DNA of 64,000 nucleotides, taken from positions 124,001-188,000 of the forward strand of contig NZ_CALPBZ010000003.1 in NCBI RefSeq assembly GCF_943181415.1, given 5' to 3'. The position numbers and the translations under genes are program-made. The notes beneath the pieces were generated by a model, which saw only the letters and a program-made list of their open reading frames with translations, did not search any database and was not told the DNA's origin. How positions within the stretch are numbered: position 1 is the stretch's first letter; every line of letters starts with the position of its first letter. Source of the stretch: Microbacterium sp. Marseille-Q6648 (GTDB lineage Bacteria > Actinomycetota > Actinomycetes > Actinomycetales > Microbacteriaceae). This document shows, piece by piece, positions 55,660 through 64,000 of the stretch.

Positions 55660-55699
55660 GCCTCCATTGTGCGCGGGAGCGCGACATCGCCGCGCCGGG

Positions 55700-55713
55700 C
55701 GCGCCATGGCGCG
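55700..55713. repeat. 14-bp perfect palindrome between birA and the PH gene
   Basis: CGCGCCATGGCGCG, self-complementary, in the 70 bp between the two minus-strand genes. Could be an end-of-transcript structure or a protein site; no T-tract. Confidence 0.45.
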
Positions 55714-55729
55714 TCATACTCGCGCGCTC

Positions 55730-56527
55730 TCAGCGCACGTGCACAATGTCGCCCGCGCCCACGACGGTCTCGCCGCCGGAGTCGCCGTGCACGACCAGGC
55801 GCCCTTCGCCGTCGATCCGGGCCCCCGTTCCCGAGAGGGTGGTGCCGTCCGGGAGCGACACCACGACGGACGTGCCGATGGTGTCGCACAGGGTCTCGAC
55901 CTCGGCGCGCACGCCGGCTGCGGCGGCATCGCCTCCGCTGGCGATGAGCGACTGCAGCTGTTCGTCGAGGGAGGTCAGATAGTCGGCCAGGAGGCGGTCG
56001 GCGTCCGCCTCGACCCCGGCGGTGCGCAGCGACGTCGCCGACGGGACGGGGAGCGCCTCCGCCGGCATGTCGGTGTTGACCCCCGCGCCGACCACGACCG
56101 CTCCGGCATCGGCGGGGACCACCTGCGCCAGGATGCCGCAGAGCTTGCGCCCGTCCAGCAGCACGTCGTTCGGCCATTTCAGCCGCGCGGAGTGACCGGT
56201 GCCGACCAGCTGGGCGGACACCGCCCGCGTCATCGCCGCGCCGGCCATGAGCGGGATCCAGCCGCGTGCGGACACCGGAAGGGCGTCGACGCGCAGCACG
56301 GTGGAGATCGCCAGGGCCATGCCCGGGGGCGCGACCCATTCGCGATCGAGCCGGCCGCGCCCCGCCCGCTGATCGTCGGTCAGGAGAACCGAGAGGTGAG
56401 GCCATGCCGACGGGTCGTCGATGAGGTGGTCGACGAGGTCGGCGTTGGTCGAGCCGGTCTCGGTGACCACCTGCACGCGGGGGCTCACCGCCGCCGCGAG
56501 GGGGAAGCCTTCGGAGGGGATGCTCAT
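55730..56527 (-). CDS. birA: Biotin-[acetyl-CoA-carboxylase] ligase
   Basis: 265 aa, lacking the N-terminal DNA-binding domain (ligase-only form). [34 protein letters not shown] (the biotinyl-AMP loop) and [20 protein letters not shown]. It biotinylates the acyl-CoA carboxylase carrier; divergent from accD, consistent with this role. -10 TAGGGT (56539-56534) 6 nt before the ATG: leaderless. Confidence 0.95.
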   Translation of the reverse strand: MSIPSEGFPLAAAVSPRVQVVTETGSTNADLVDHLIDDPSAWPHLSVLLTDDQRAGRGRLDREWVAPPGMALAISTVLRVDALPVSARGWIPLMAGAAMTRAVSAQLVGTGHSARLKWPNDVLLDGRKLCGILAQVVPADAGAVVVGAGVNTDMPAEALPVPSATSLRTAGVEADADRLLADYLTSLDEQLQSLIASGGDAAAAGVRAEVETLCDTIGTSVVVSLPDGTTLSGTGARIDGEGRLVVHGDSGGETVVGAGDIVHVR

Positions 56528-56533
56528 ACCGTC

Positions 56534-56609
56534 ACCCTACGGGGAACAGCGGATCGCCGAACCCCTTGTGCGAACCCTCCAACCGTTGGGCCAGACCGCT
56601 CGATAGGGT
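56534..56609. promoter_or_regulatory. Divergent leaderless promoters of birA and accD
   Basis: Both -10 boxes read TAGGGT: minus strand 56539-56534, 6 nt before the birA ATG; plus strand 56604-56609, 7 nt before the accD GTG. The shared hexamer would allow joint control of the carboxylase and its biotin ligase. Confidence 0.6.
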
Positions 56610-56616
56610 GGAACGC

Positions 56617-58206
56617 GTGACCGAACAGCCCGATCTTTCCACGACCGCCGGCAAGATCGCCGACCTGCGCGCGCGCTTCCAAGAGGCCGTCCTCGACGCC
56701 GAGAAGACGGCGCAGGACAAGCAGCACGCGAAGGGCAAGCTCACCGCCCGCGAGCGCATCGACCTGCTCGTGGACCCCGGCAGCTTCGTCGAGCTCGACG
56801 AGTACGTCCGACACCGCACGTCGGCGTTCGGCATGGACAAGGCCCGGCCCTACGGCGACTCGGTCGTCACCGGGGTGGGGACGATCCACGGCCGCACGAC
56901 CGCCGTCTACGCGCAGGACTTCTCGACCTTCGGCGGTTCGCTGGGCGAGGTCGCGGGCGACAAGATCATCAAGGTCATGGAGTTCGCCATGCGCAGCGGC
57001 ATCCCCATCGTGGGGATGCTGGATTCCGGCGGCGCGCGCATCCAGGAAGGCGTGGTCGCCCTCGGCAAGTACGGTGAGATCTTCCGCCTGAACACCGCGG
57101 CATCCGGGGTCATCCCGCAGATCTCGATCATCATGGGCCCGGCAGCGGGTGGAGCGGTGTACTCCCCGGCGCTCACGGACTTCGTGGTCATGGTCGACAA
57201 GACCAGCCAGATGTTCGTCACCGGCCCCGACGTCATCAAGACCGTGACCGGCGAGGACGTCGGGATGGAGGAGCTCGGCGGTGCGCACACGCACAACACG
57301 CGGTCCGGCGTGGCGCACTACCTCGCCGAGGACGAGGACGACGCGATCGACTACGTGCGGACGCTTCTGAGCTACCTCCCCGACAACAACATGTCCGAGA
57401 TCCCTGTGTACGAGACCGGTTTCGAGTTCGAGACGACGGATGCCGATCGCGCACTGAACGCGATCATCCCCGACTCCCCCAACCAGCCCTACGACATCCA
57501 CGAGGTGATCCGTCACATCGTCGATGCCGAGGACTTCCTCGAGGTGCAGCCCCTCTTCGCCCCGAACATCGTGATCGGCTTCGGCCGCGTCGAGGGGCGC
57601 TCGGTGGGCATCATCGCGAACCAGCCGTCGCAGATGGCCGGCACCCTCAACATCGAAGCGGGAGAGAAGGCGAGCCGCTTCGTGCGCTTCTGCGACGCGT
57701 TCTCGATCCCGATCGTCACGCTCGTCGACGTCCCCGGCTACCTCCCCGGCACCGACCAGGAGTGGACCGGGGTCATCCGCCGCGGCGCGAAGCTGTTGTA
57801 CGCCTACGCCGAGGCGACGGTGCCGCTGGTGACCGTCATCCTCCGCAAGGCCTACGGCGGCGCCTACATCGTCATGGGCTCCAAGCAGCTCGGCGCCGAC
57901 GTGAACCTCGCGTGGCCGACGGCCGAGATCGCGGTGATGGGCGGCCAGGGCGCGGTGAACATCCTCTACCGCGGCGAGATCAAGCGTGCCGAGGCGGCGG
58001 GCGAGGACGTCGCGGCCGTGCGGACCCGGCTCGCGAACGAGTACACCTACAACGTCGCGTCGCCGTTCCTCGCCGCCGAGCGCGGCGAGCTCGACGGCAT
58101 CATCGAACCGGCCGCCACGCGCGTGTCGATCGCCAAGGCGCTGCGGGCCCTGCGCGGCAAGCGGGCGAGCCTGCCGCCCAAGAAGCACGGGAACATCCCG
58201 CTGTGA
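56617..58206 (+). CDS. accD: Acyl-CoA carboxylase beta (carboxyltransferase) subunit
   Basis: 529 aa. Transfers CO2 from carboxybiotin to acetyl- or propionyl-CoA. [19 protein letters not shown] start of the domain; [34 protein letters not shown] and [16 protein letters not shown] form the N-lobe oxyanion region; [20 protein letters not shown] and [18 protein letters not shown] the C-lobe. GTG start, leaderless. Overlaps accE by 4 bp. Confidence 0.97.
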   Translation: MTEQPDLSTTAGKIADLRARFQEAVLDAEKTAQDKQHAKGKLTARERIDLLVDPGSFVELDEYVRHRTSAFGMDKARPYGDSVVTGVGTIHGRTTAVYAQDFSTFGGSLGEVAGDKIIKVMEFAMRSGIPIVGMLDSGGARIQEGVVALGKYGEIFRLNTAASGVIPQISIIMGPAAGGAVYSPALTDFVVMVDKTSQMFVTGPDVIKTVTGEDVGMEELGGAHTHNTRSGVAHYLAEDEDDAIDYVRTLLSYLPDNNMSEIPVYETGFEFETTDADRALNAIIPDSPNQPYDIHEVIRHIVDAEDFLEVQPLFAPNIVIGFGRVEGRSVGIIANQPSQMAGTLNIEAGEKASRFVRFCDAFSIPIVTLVDVPGYLPGTDQEWTGVIRRGAKLLYAYAEATVPLVTVILRKAYGGAYIVMGSKQLGADVNLAWPTAEIAVMGGQGAVNILYRGEIKRAEAAGEDVAAVRTRLANEYTYNVASPFLAAERGELDGIIEPAATRVSIAKALRALRGKRASLPPKKHGNIPL

Positions 58207-58439
58207 CGCCGACCAGCGACAACCTGCCCGAGGACGGCGTCGCGATCGACGTCCGTCGCGGAGCGCCGACCGAGGAAGAGCTGGCGGCCCTCATCGCGGT
58301 CGTGAGCGAGGCGTACACGACCGAGGCGGAGCACGCGGTGGTCGACGACGCCCCGTCGCGCAGCGCGTGGGACGTGTCGGCGCGCAACCTCCGGCGCCCG
58401 CTCGACCGAGCCCTCGGATGGCGGCACGGCGGCTGCTGA
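58203..58439 (+). CDS. accE: Acyl-CoA carboxylase epsilon subunit
   Basis: 78-aa actinobacterial epsilon subunit that stabilises the alpha-beta complex. [19 protein letters not shown] at the start and [12 protein letters not shown] near the end fit the family. GTG start overlaps the accD stop (GTGA). Confidence 0.85.
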   Translation: MTPTSDNLPEDGVAIDVRRGAPTEEELAALIAVVSEAYTTEAEHAVVDDAPSRSAWDVSARNLRRPLDRALGWRHGGC

Positions 58440-58454
58440 TCGGCTCCGGTACGC

Positions 58455-58637
58455 GGGACATGTCCCCCGAAATACCTACAGACGCCCCTATCGGCAACCG
58501 GAATACTGGTTCTCGCTGGAACGCTTCTGCGTTCGGCTGACCTGCTCTCCTCCGGGACAGCACAGGTTCGGCCCCGCGGACGGTTTTCGGGTATCCGTCC
58601 GCATGGCGAGGGGCGGGCGGCTTCGCCGCCCCTCGCC
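58455..58637 (+). ncRNA. Hairpin-rich non-coding stretch after accE, ending in a terminator
   Basis: Four structures in a row: palindrome GGGACATGTCCC (58455-58466), hairpin GAACGC-TTCT-GCGTTC (58519-58534), an 8-bp stem GCGGACGG/CCGTCCGC (58576-58583, 58595-58602), and a 12-bp stem GGCGAGGGGCGG/CCGCCCCTCGCC (58605-58616, 58626-58637) followed by TCTTCCTC. The last is a good terminator for accDE; the others may belong to a 3'-derived small RNA. No gene was found in 58440-58692. Confidence 0.4.
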
Positions 58638-58692
58638 TCTTCCTCATCACTCCCCGCCCCGGCATCCCTCCCCCGCCGAGACGGGGAGTGTG

Positions 58693-59766
58693 TCAGTTGC
58701 GGGCGCCCGCCGGGTGGTCGATCTCCATCCACAGGTCCACGGAGTCCTCGTCGCTCAGGCCCGCACCCGAGTCGGAGCGCCCCACGACCGTCACGGCGAC
58801 CCGCTCGTGCGGCGAGGTGCGGATGTAGAGCCGGTCGGATCTGGCCGTGCGCAGCGTCTCGGCGAGCTGGGAGCGGATCTGCCCGAGTGCGGCGTCGGCG
58901 AGCCCCTCGAGCCCGCCCTCGTCGAGGACGGTGACGGTCGCCCCGCGACGCCGGGCGCGCTCGAGCTCGGCGCGGACGTCGTCGTCGAGCAGGCGGGGCC
59001 CGCGCAGCTCGTCGCGCAGCCGGCCTTCGGCCAGGCGCGCCTCGAGCCGCTCCTCCTCGGCGAGCTCGCCGCCGGTGGCGATCACCCGGGTGAGCACGGG
59101 ACCGGCGACCGACAGTGCGCTCTGAACCTGTACGCGCCGCTCCCGCTGGCGCACCACGTGCGAGGCCTGCCAGGCGGATGCCGCCCGCTGCAGCTGGGCC
59201 AGGCGCGCGGTGTCGCGCGCCGCGCGGTCCATCGACCGCAGCAGCAGCTGCGCGCACGAGACCCACACGATGGAGCCGACGAGCCCGAGCTGCAGAGCCT
59301 GCGCGGGCCCCATCCAGGCCATGGACGCGACGATGAGCATGACCAGGCCGGACCACGCGAACCAGGGTCGGCGCCGCACCATGACGATCACCATGAGGGC
59401 TCCGATGCCGCCCAGATACCACGTCGCGTACGGGTCGTCGCGGACGTCCTGCGCGAACGCCCACGACACCGCGGTCGGCACGAGCGCGGCGCTGACGATC
59501 GCCAGCAGCGCAGCCGGCAGGGGGAGCTTCTCGGGCCCGCGCGGAGCGGGGACGCCCGTCTCGTCGTCCCGGCCGGCACCCGCGGCCCGGCCGAAGGGGG
59601 CGGGCTCCCAGAACAGGCACAGCCACGTGGTGGTGAGGTACAGCGCCAGCGCGCCGACGATGACGAGCGGGTGCTCGGCAGGGGCCAGCCCCGACAGTCC
59701 CCGGGCGGCGAGGTAGGCCGTGAATGCGAGGGCCAGCGAGACGAGCACCCTCCGGACGCTGATCAC
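58693..59766 (-). CDS. Membrane protein of a two-component cluster (no kinase motifs)
   Basis: 357 aa, GTG start overlapping the sensor kinase stop (GTGA). About six N-terminal membrane helices (to residue about 190), a coiled region rich in Arg and Glu (ARDTARLAQLQRAASAW, RQRERRVQVQ), and a small C-terminal domain ending in MEIDHPAG. It looks like a sensor kinase that has the membrane and helical parts, but neither a clear phospho-His nor N/G boxes are seen. Function unknown; likely partner of the kinase. Confidence 0.72.
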   Translation of the reverse strand: MISVRRVLVSLALAFTAYLAARGLSGLAPAEHPLVIVGALALYLTTTWLCLFWEPAPFGRAAGAGRDDETGVPAPRGPEKLPLPAALLAIVSAALVPTAVSWAFAQDVRDDPYATWYLGGIGALMVIVMVRRRPWFAWSGLVMLIVASMAWMGPAQALQLGLVGSIVWVSCAQLLLRSMDRAARDTARLAQLQRAASAWQASHVVRQRERRVQVQSALSVAGPVLTRVIATGGELAEEERLEARLAEGRLRDELRGPRLLDDDVRAELERARRRGATVTVLDEGGLEGLADAALGQIRSQLAETLRTARSDRLYIRTSPHERVAVTVVGRSDSGAGLSDEDSVDLWMEIDHPAGARN

Positions 59767-61010
59767 TCGCTCGCCTCCCGCCAGACCAGGCGCACGCGCG
59801 TGCCCTCGCGGCCGGTCGTGACCCGCCCGACCCCGCCGACCGACGCCATGCGCGCCACGATGGAGCCGCGGATGCCGAGACGATCGGCCGGCACGGCGTC
59901 GAGGTCGAAGCCAGGACCGGCGTCGGCGACGTCGATCCGGATGCCCCCGCGCGCGCACTCGACGGTCGCGGAGAGCCCCTCCGCGCCGGCGTGCTGCACC
60001 GAGTTGGCCACGGCCTGCGTCGCCGCCAGGCACAGCGCCTCGGCAACGCGACCGGGGAGCAGCGTCGTCCCCGCCTCGATGCGGCGATCGACCCGCAGCC
60101 GCACGCCCATCTCGCGCGCGGCCTCTTCGATGTCATCGGCGAGGGATGCCGCGTCGCGCGGTTCGTCGCTGCCCGACCCGCCTGCCTGTTCGGTCGACGC
60201 CAGGCCCGCCAGCGCCTCGCGCGCCATCGCGACGGCCAGGGTGCGGGCGCGCGGGGAGTCCGCGCGTTCGGCGGCGATGAGCGCGGCGAGGACGCTGTCG
60301 TGCATGAGCGCGGCGACGGTGACCCGTTCCTGCTCCGCGGCGTCGGTGGCCGCCGCCCGGGCGTACAGGTCGACGGCCTGGGCGCGCGTCTCGTCGACGT
60401 TCGCGGCGACCGAGCGGAACAGCCAGCCGAGGGTGAGGAGCACGCCGCCGAGGATGATCGCGAACGACACGTCCAGCAGCAGGCGGAAGCCCAGCTCGGG
60501 GGTGAACCCGCTGACCACCAGCCGCACGAGGCCGTACAGGATCGGGGCGAGCACCGTCCAGGCGATCTGCAGCGGGAAGGGGAAGGCGAGGACGGCGGCG
60601 AGCGTGGCGATGTTCACCAGGAACCAGATCCACGGGTCCTGATCGGTCGGGGTCGACGCCGCCTTCGGCGTGAGCGGCCACACCGCCAGCGCCAGGACGA
60701 ACACCACGGCGAACGCGCCGGCGGTGGCTCGTACGCCGCGGCCGAACATGCACGCCATCACCATGACCGCGAGCGGGATGAAGGCGACCGGCAGCAGCGG
60801 GTCGGTGTACCACGGGTCGTAGGCGGCGCTGAGCACCGCGGTGGCGAGCGCCTGCACGCCGAGGACGAGAGAGCCGAGCGCGGCCGCGACGGTGATGATG
60901 CGCTCGACCCGGGTGCGCGTGAACGACCCGATGGCCGGGCGCCCGTCCCGGGCCGGGGCGATGTGCGTCCAAGCGCGGTCGAGGACGACGCCGGAGCCGT
61001 CGGCGCTCAT
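59763..61010 (-). CDS. Sensor histidine kinase, NarL-system type
   Basis: 415 aa. Five or six membrane helices (about 38-200), a dimerisation region with the phospho-acceptor His237 in ALMHDSVLAALIAA, and an ATPase domain with N box AATQAVANSVQHAG and G1 DVADAGPGFDLD. The start overlaps the response-regulator stop (ATGA). Signal unknown. Confidence 0.88.
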   Translation of the reverse strand: MSADGSGVVLDRAWTHIAPARDGRPAIGSFTRTRVERIITVAAALGSLVLGVQALATAVLSAAYDPWYTDPLLPVAFIPLAVMVMACMFGRGVRATAGAFAVVFVLALAVWPLTPKAASTPTDQDPWIWFLVNIATLAAVLAFPFPLQIAWTVLAPILYGLVRLVVSGFTPELGFRLLLDVSFAIILGGVLLTLGWLFRSVAANVDETRAQAVDLYARAAATDAAEQERVTVAALMHDSVLAALIAAERADSPRARTLAVAMAREALAGLASTEQAGGSGSDEPRDAASLADDIEEAAREMGVRLRVDRRIEAGTTLLPGRVAEALCLAATQAVANSVQHAGAEGLSATVECARGGIRIDVADAGPGFDLDAVPADRLGIRGSIVARMASVGGVGRVTTGREGTRVRLVWREASE

Positions 61011-61678
61011 CGCTGTCCTCCGCCGCTCTCCCCGGCGGCATCGCTGAGGATGCCGTCCTCCATCGCCCGGCGCAGCAGATCGACCTTGGTCGGCGCGGGA
61101 CGCCCCACCTCGACGTACTTCACCCGCACCCGCGTGATGTTCTCCTTCGCGGTCGAGTACGCCACGCCCAGACGGTCGGCGACGACCTTCAGCGGCAGGC
61201 CCGCCGCGTACAGGCGCAGCACGTCCCGCTCACGGGCGGACAGCTGCGCGTCGGCGAACTCCCGGTCGCCTTCGACCGCGCTCGCCCACTCCACGTTGTT
61301 GAGCGGCTCGCCGCGCGCGACCGTGCGCACCGCGGCGGTGACGTCGTCGATGGGCGATGCCTTGCTCACCACACCGGCGGCACCGGCCGAGAGCGCCTCG
61401 CGCACCGCCGCGGGGCGGTCGGCGACGCTGTGGATGATGACGCTCGAGCCGTCGCCGACGAGGCGATGGACGTTATCGGTGACGGTCGTGCCGTCGCCGA
61501 GCGTGAGATCGAGCACCACGACGTCGGCCGGACCGGCGTCGGAGGATGCGCGCCAGCGGAGGTACTCGCGCACGGTGCTGCCCGAGAACACGACGTCCTC
61601 TGTTCCCGAGCGCAGGCACGCGGCCTCGAGCCCGAGCCGGACGGACTCGTGGTCGTCGATCAGGGCGACCCGCGTCAT
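61007..61678 (-). CDS. LuxR/NarL-family response regulator
   Basis: 223 aa. Receiver RVALIDDHESVRLGLEAA with phospho-Asp57 in VVVLDLTLGDG; C-terminal LuxR helix-turn-helix, SARERDVLRLYAAGLPLKVV then GVAYSTAKENITRVR. ATG 61678 is preferred: -10 TAGAGT (61691-61686) lies 7 nt upstream, and it overlaps the alternative GTG at 61687. First gene of the three-gene regulatory operon. Confidence 0.9.
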   Translation of the reverse strand: MTRVALIDDHESVRLGLEAACLRSGTEDVVFSGSTVREYLRWRASSDAGPADVVVLDLTLGDGTTVTDNVHRLVGDGSSVIIHSVADRPAAVREALSAGAAGVVSKASPIDDVTAAVRTVARGEPLNNVEWASAVEGDREFADAQLSARERDVLRLYAAGLPLKVVADRLGVAYSTAKENITRVRVKYVEVGRPAPTKVDLLRRAMEDGILSDAAGESGGGQR

Positions 61679-61688
61679 GAGGGCCACT

Positions 61689-63008
61689 CTAGCGACGCCC
61701 GCCGGTGCGGATGAGCGTGGTGACGGCTTCGACGTGGTGCGAGTGAGGGAAGAGGTCGATGCCCTGGACGCCGGCCGCCTCGTATCCCTCGTCGCGGAAG
61801 GTCGCCATGTCGCGTGCCAGCGCGACGGGATCGCACGCGATGTAGACCACGGCCGCGGGGTTCAGCGCGGCGATCCCCCGCACCACGGCTGCCCGCGCCC
61901 CGGCGCGCGGCGGATCCAGCACGACGACCCCGCGCGAGAGCCGTTCCCGCTCGGCGTCGGACGCGCGGGCCGCCAGCTGCGCCACCCAGCGGTCCACGCG
62001 CGCCGTCTCGGCCCGCGCGCCCAGCCACTGCGCCAGATTCGTCCCGGCGTGCTCGGTGGCGCGCGCATCGGCCTCGACGCTCGTGACGCGCGCGCCCGAT
62101 CCGGCGGCGTCGGCCAGCGTCGCCGCGAACAGCCCCACTCCGCCGTAGAGGTCCAGGTGCCAGCCGTCCGGGTCCAGGCCCGCGCCGGCGAGCTCCCGCG
62201 CCAGGACCGTCGTCAGCGCGTCGGCGGCGAGACGGTGCACCTGCCAGAATCCGCCGGCGTCGACGCGGAAGTCCCGTCCTCCGGCGCGCTCGACGACCAC
62301 CTCCCGGGCGGGATCCAGAGTCTTCTTCTGCCCCCGCGGCCGGGCGTCCGGCCGCCCCAGGACGCGGACCCGCCCGTCGGCGGGCTGCACCAGGTCGATG
62401 CGCCCCTCCGCGGCGGCGCCCAGACCGGCGGCGACCTGCGCGATCCCGGGAACGGCCAGCGGCAGGTCGTCCACCTCGATGACGCGGTGGCTGCGGGCGG
62501 CGAACGGACCCACGCGTCCGGCGGCATCGACGTGCAGACTGACCCGCGTGCGCCACCCGGCGTCCTCGCGCTCGGGCTCATCCGCGCCACCCGCGGCCTC
62601 GGTCGCGGTGATGAGGGATGCCGGGACGTCGAGTCGCCCGATGCGCGCGAGGGCGTCCTGGAGCACCCGGAGCTTCAGCGCGCGCTGCTCGTCAAGGGCG
62701 ATGTGTCCGAAGTCGGCACCGCCCGGGCGGTCCTCCGGGGCGGTGTCCACGTCCGCCGCACGCCAGATGTGCGGCCGACGGGCCGGCGCGGCGTCGAGCA
62801 CCTCGAGAACCTCCGCCCGCCAGAAGCGGCGCGTGTCGCCGTCCGCTGCGGCATCGGCATCCAGACGCACGCGCACGCGCTCGCCGGGAATGGTGTCGGG
62901 GACGAACACGACCCGCCCCTCGTGACGTCCGACGAAGACGCCGCCGTGGGCGACGTCGGTGATGTCGAGGTCGATGATCGGCCCTGCGGCATCGGTGGTT
63001 TCCGTCAC
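61689..63008 (-). CDS. Class I SAM-dependent RNA methyltransferase, TrmA/RlmD type
   Basis: 439 aa. N-terminal TRAM domain (DLDITDVAHGGVFVGRHEGRVVFV), SAM site DLYGGVGLFAATLAD, GVVVLDPPRAGARA and YIACDPVALARDM with the catalytic Cys. The Fe-S Cys cluster of RlmD is absent. Predicted to make 5-methyluridine in tRNA or rRNA. GTG start, -10 TAGACT (63020-63015) 6 nt upstream; divergent from maf. Confidence 0.9.
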   Translation of the reverse strand: MTETTDAAGPIIDLDITDVAHGGVFVGRHEGRVVFVPDTIPGERVRVRLDADAAADGDTRRFWRAEVLEVLDAAPARRPHIWRAADVDTAPEDRPGGADFGHIALDEQRALKLRVLQDALARIGRLDVPASLITATEAAGGADEPEREDAGWRTRVSLHVDAAGRVGPFAARSHRVIEVDDLPLAVPGIAQVAAGLGAAAEGRIDLVQPADGRVRVLGRPDARPRGQKKTLDPAREVVVERAGGRDFRVDAGGFWQVHRLAADALTTVLARELAGAGLDPDGWHLDLYGGVGLFAATLADAAGSGARVTSVEADARATEHAGTNLAQWLGARAETARVDRWVAQLAARASDAERERLSRGVVVLDPPRAGARAAVVRGIAALNPAAVVYIACDPVALARDMATFRDEGYEAAGVQGIDLFPHSHHVEAVTTLIRTGGRR

Positions 63009-63046
63009 CGGGCGAGTCTAGTCGCGGCGGCCTCTACGGTGGACGC
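63009..63046. promoter_or_regulatory. Divergent leaderless promoters of the methyltransferase and maf
   Basis: Minus -10 TAGACT (63020-63015) 6 nt before GTG 63008; plus -10 TACGGT (63035-63040) 6 nt before ATG 63047. All of it fits in 38 bp. Confidence 0.6.
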
Positions 63047-63772
63047 ATGCGCGTGTGCCTGGCCTCGACCTCCCCCGCCCGACGGATGCTGCTGCGGCAG
63101 TTCGGCATACACCCGCTCACCGTGGCGCCGGCCGTGGACGAAGAGGCGGTCATCGCCGCCGTCGAGGACGCCGAGGGGCGGGTGCTGCCCCCTGCGGAGC
63201 ACGTCCTCCTCCTCGCGCGCCGGAAGGCCGCGGACGCCGTGGCGCAGCTGGCCGCTCGGATGCCGGACTTCGACGGCATCGTCATCGGCGGCGACTCCAT
63301 GTTCGACATCGACGGGCGGGTGCTCGGCAAGCCCGGTACGCCCGAGAACGCGCTCGCGCGCTGGCACGACATGCGGGGGCGGACGGGCGTGCTGCACTCC
63401 GGCCACGCGGTCTTCCGGGTGCGGCCGGGCGAGGAAGCGCTGGAGGCGCACGACGTCGCCGAGGCGTCGGTGACGTTCGCCGCCGACGTGACCGACGCCG
63501 AGATCTCGGCGTACGTCGCCTCGGGCGAGCCCCTCCACGTCGCCGGTGCCTTCACGGTCGACAGCCTCGGCGGGGCGTTCATCACCCGCGTCGAGGGGGA
63601 TCCGTCCACGGTGATCGGCATGTCGTTGTCGACGCTGCGCCGCCTCGTCCGCGACCTGGGCGTGGAATGGACCTCCCTCTGGAACTCGGTGGACCCGTCC
63701 GTTCGCGAGGACCCCGCGGCAGACGGTGACGCGCGCGGCGACGCGCCGGTCGGGACCCCCGGTTTGTCGTAG
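63047..63772 (+). CDS. maf: Maf family nucleoside triphosphate pyrophosphatase
   Basis: 241 aa. LASTSPARRMLLRQFGI, ARRKAADAVAQLA, and GGDSMFDIDGRVLGKPG are Maf motifs, with Asp for metal. Hydrolyses non-canonical NTPs (dTTP/UTP family activity varies). The C-terminal tail after about residue 220 is poorly conserved. Leaderless start. Confidence 0.93.
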   Translation: MRVCLASTSPARRMLLRQFGIHPLTVAPAVDEEAVIAAVEDAEGRVLPPAEHVLLLARRKAADAVAQLAARMPDFDGIVIGGDSMFDIDGRVLGKPGTPENALARWHDMRGRTGVLHSGHAVFRVRPGEEALEAHDVAEASVTFAADVTDAEISAYVASGEPLHVAGAFTVDSLGGAFITRVEGDPSTVIGMSLSTLRRLVRDLGVEWTSLWNSVDPSVREDPAADGDARGDAPVGTPGLS

Positions 63773-63783
63773 GAATCCCACGT

Positions 63784-63840
63784 TTCCGGCCGGTTCTTGT
63801 AGCAAGCGCTCAAAAAGGGGCCGGAACGCGTCGGTAGGCT
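63784..63840 (+). promoter_or_regulatory. Promoter and inverted repeat upstream of the alpha carboxylase gene
   Basis: TTCCGGCC (63784-63791) and GGCCGGAA (63819-63826) form an 8-bp inverted repeat with a 27-bp spacer. A -10 TAGGCT at 63835-63840 lies 7 nt before ATG 63848, so the mRNA should be leaderless and the repeat would act as DNA, for example as a regulator site. Confidence 0.5.
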
Positions 63841-63847
63841 GACATCC

Positions 63848-64000
63848 ATGCCTGATATCGCCAAGGTGCTCATCGCGAACCGCGGCGAGATCGCCGTCCG
63901 TGTCATCCGAGCCGCGCGCGACGCCGGCAAGTCCTCCGTCGCCGTCTACGCCGACCAGGACCGCGATGCCCTCCACGCCCGCCTCGCCGACGAGGCGTAC
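63848..64000 (+). CDS. accA: Acyl-CoA carboxylase alpha (biotin carboxylase) subunit, 5' part
   Basis: First 51 codons only. [20 protein letters not shown] is the biotin carboxylase N-terminus, then [22 protein letters not shown]. The full protein (about 590 aa with a biotin carrier domain) lies beyond the window. It completes the set with accD, accE and birA. Confidence 0.93.
   Translation, partial: MPDIAKVLIANRGEIAVRVIRAARDAGKSSVAVYADQDRDALHARLADEAY

Noticed and set aside
61685-61687. GTG as start of the response regulator
   Set aside because: It overlaps the -10 TAGAGT; ATG 61678 lies at the right distance.

Overview
The window is high-GC DNA (roughly 70% by eye) from an actinobacterium, most likely Microbacterium or a close relative in the Microbacteriaceae. 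Supporting marks are the mtrA-mtrB-lpqB cluster, a furA-katG pair, whiB2 beside DUF3499 and DUF5719 genes, an acyl-CoA carboxylase epsilon subunit, a fused RmlC-RmlD protein, and many genes with a -10 box 6-8 nt before the start codon (leaderless mRNAs). No rRNA, tRNA, CRISPR array, IS element or phage gene was recognised. Coding density is very high: the longest stretches without a gene are 58440-58692 (about 250 bp) and 40148-40378 (about 230 bp), so no gene-free stretch exceeds 300 bp.

Layout. 1-3181 (minus): lpqB (cut by the window edge), mtrB, mtrA. 3363-8776 (plus): a tightly overlapping operon of membrane protein, DUF4129, DUF4350, MoxR ATPase and DUF58. 8876-12598: aquaporin Z, a two-way terminator, then katG and furA with a perfect 19-bp FurA-type palindrome. 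12635-16797: SpoIIM-like and RDD membrane proteins from a 16-bp divergent promoter, ahcY, DUF3499 and a zincin-like protein. 16807-21463 (minus): DUF5719, a large membrane glycosyltransferase and whiB2.

21.7-52.5 kb is a large cell-surface glycan locus. It holds two Wzy/O-antigen-ligase-like proteins, a GlfT2/GlfT1 galactofuranosyltransferase pair, UDP-galactopyranose mutase (glf), two complete Wzm/Wzt ABC-2 exporters, two pyruvyltransferase-like proteins, two acyltransferase-SGNH proteins, several other glycosyltransferases, a GT-C-like enzyme, a flippase-like protein, rmlA-rmlB-rmlCD for dTDP-rhamnose, and an LCP-family ligase. Together these suggest a galactofuranose- and rhamnose-containing polymer or polymers, decorated with acyl and pyruvyl groups, exported by ABC transporters and attached to the wall by LCP. 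The core resembles mycobacterial galactan assembly, but no arabinosyltransferase is visible. A secreted protein with a lysozyme-like N-terminal region and six 80-residue C-x28-C repeats sits in the middle. The rml genes have base composition unlike their neighbours; the rmlCD fusion carries about seven indels in C-rich runs and ends at a 29-bp tandem duplication.

52.4-64 kb is mostly housekeeping: purE and purK, a nitroreductase, a PH-domain protein, birA, acyl-CoA carboxylase beta and epsilon (accD, accE), a NarL-type two-component system with an extra membrane protein, a TrmA/RlmD-like RNA methyltransferase, Maf, and the start of the biotin-carboxylase (alpha) subunit. birA, accD/E and the alpha subunit form one functional set.
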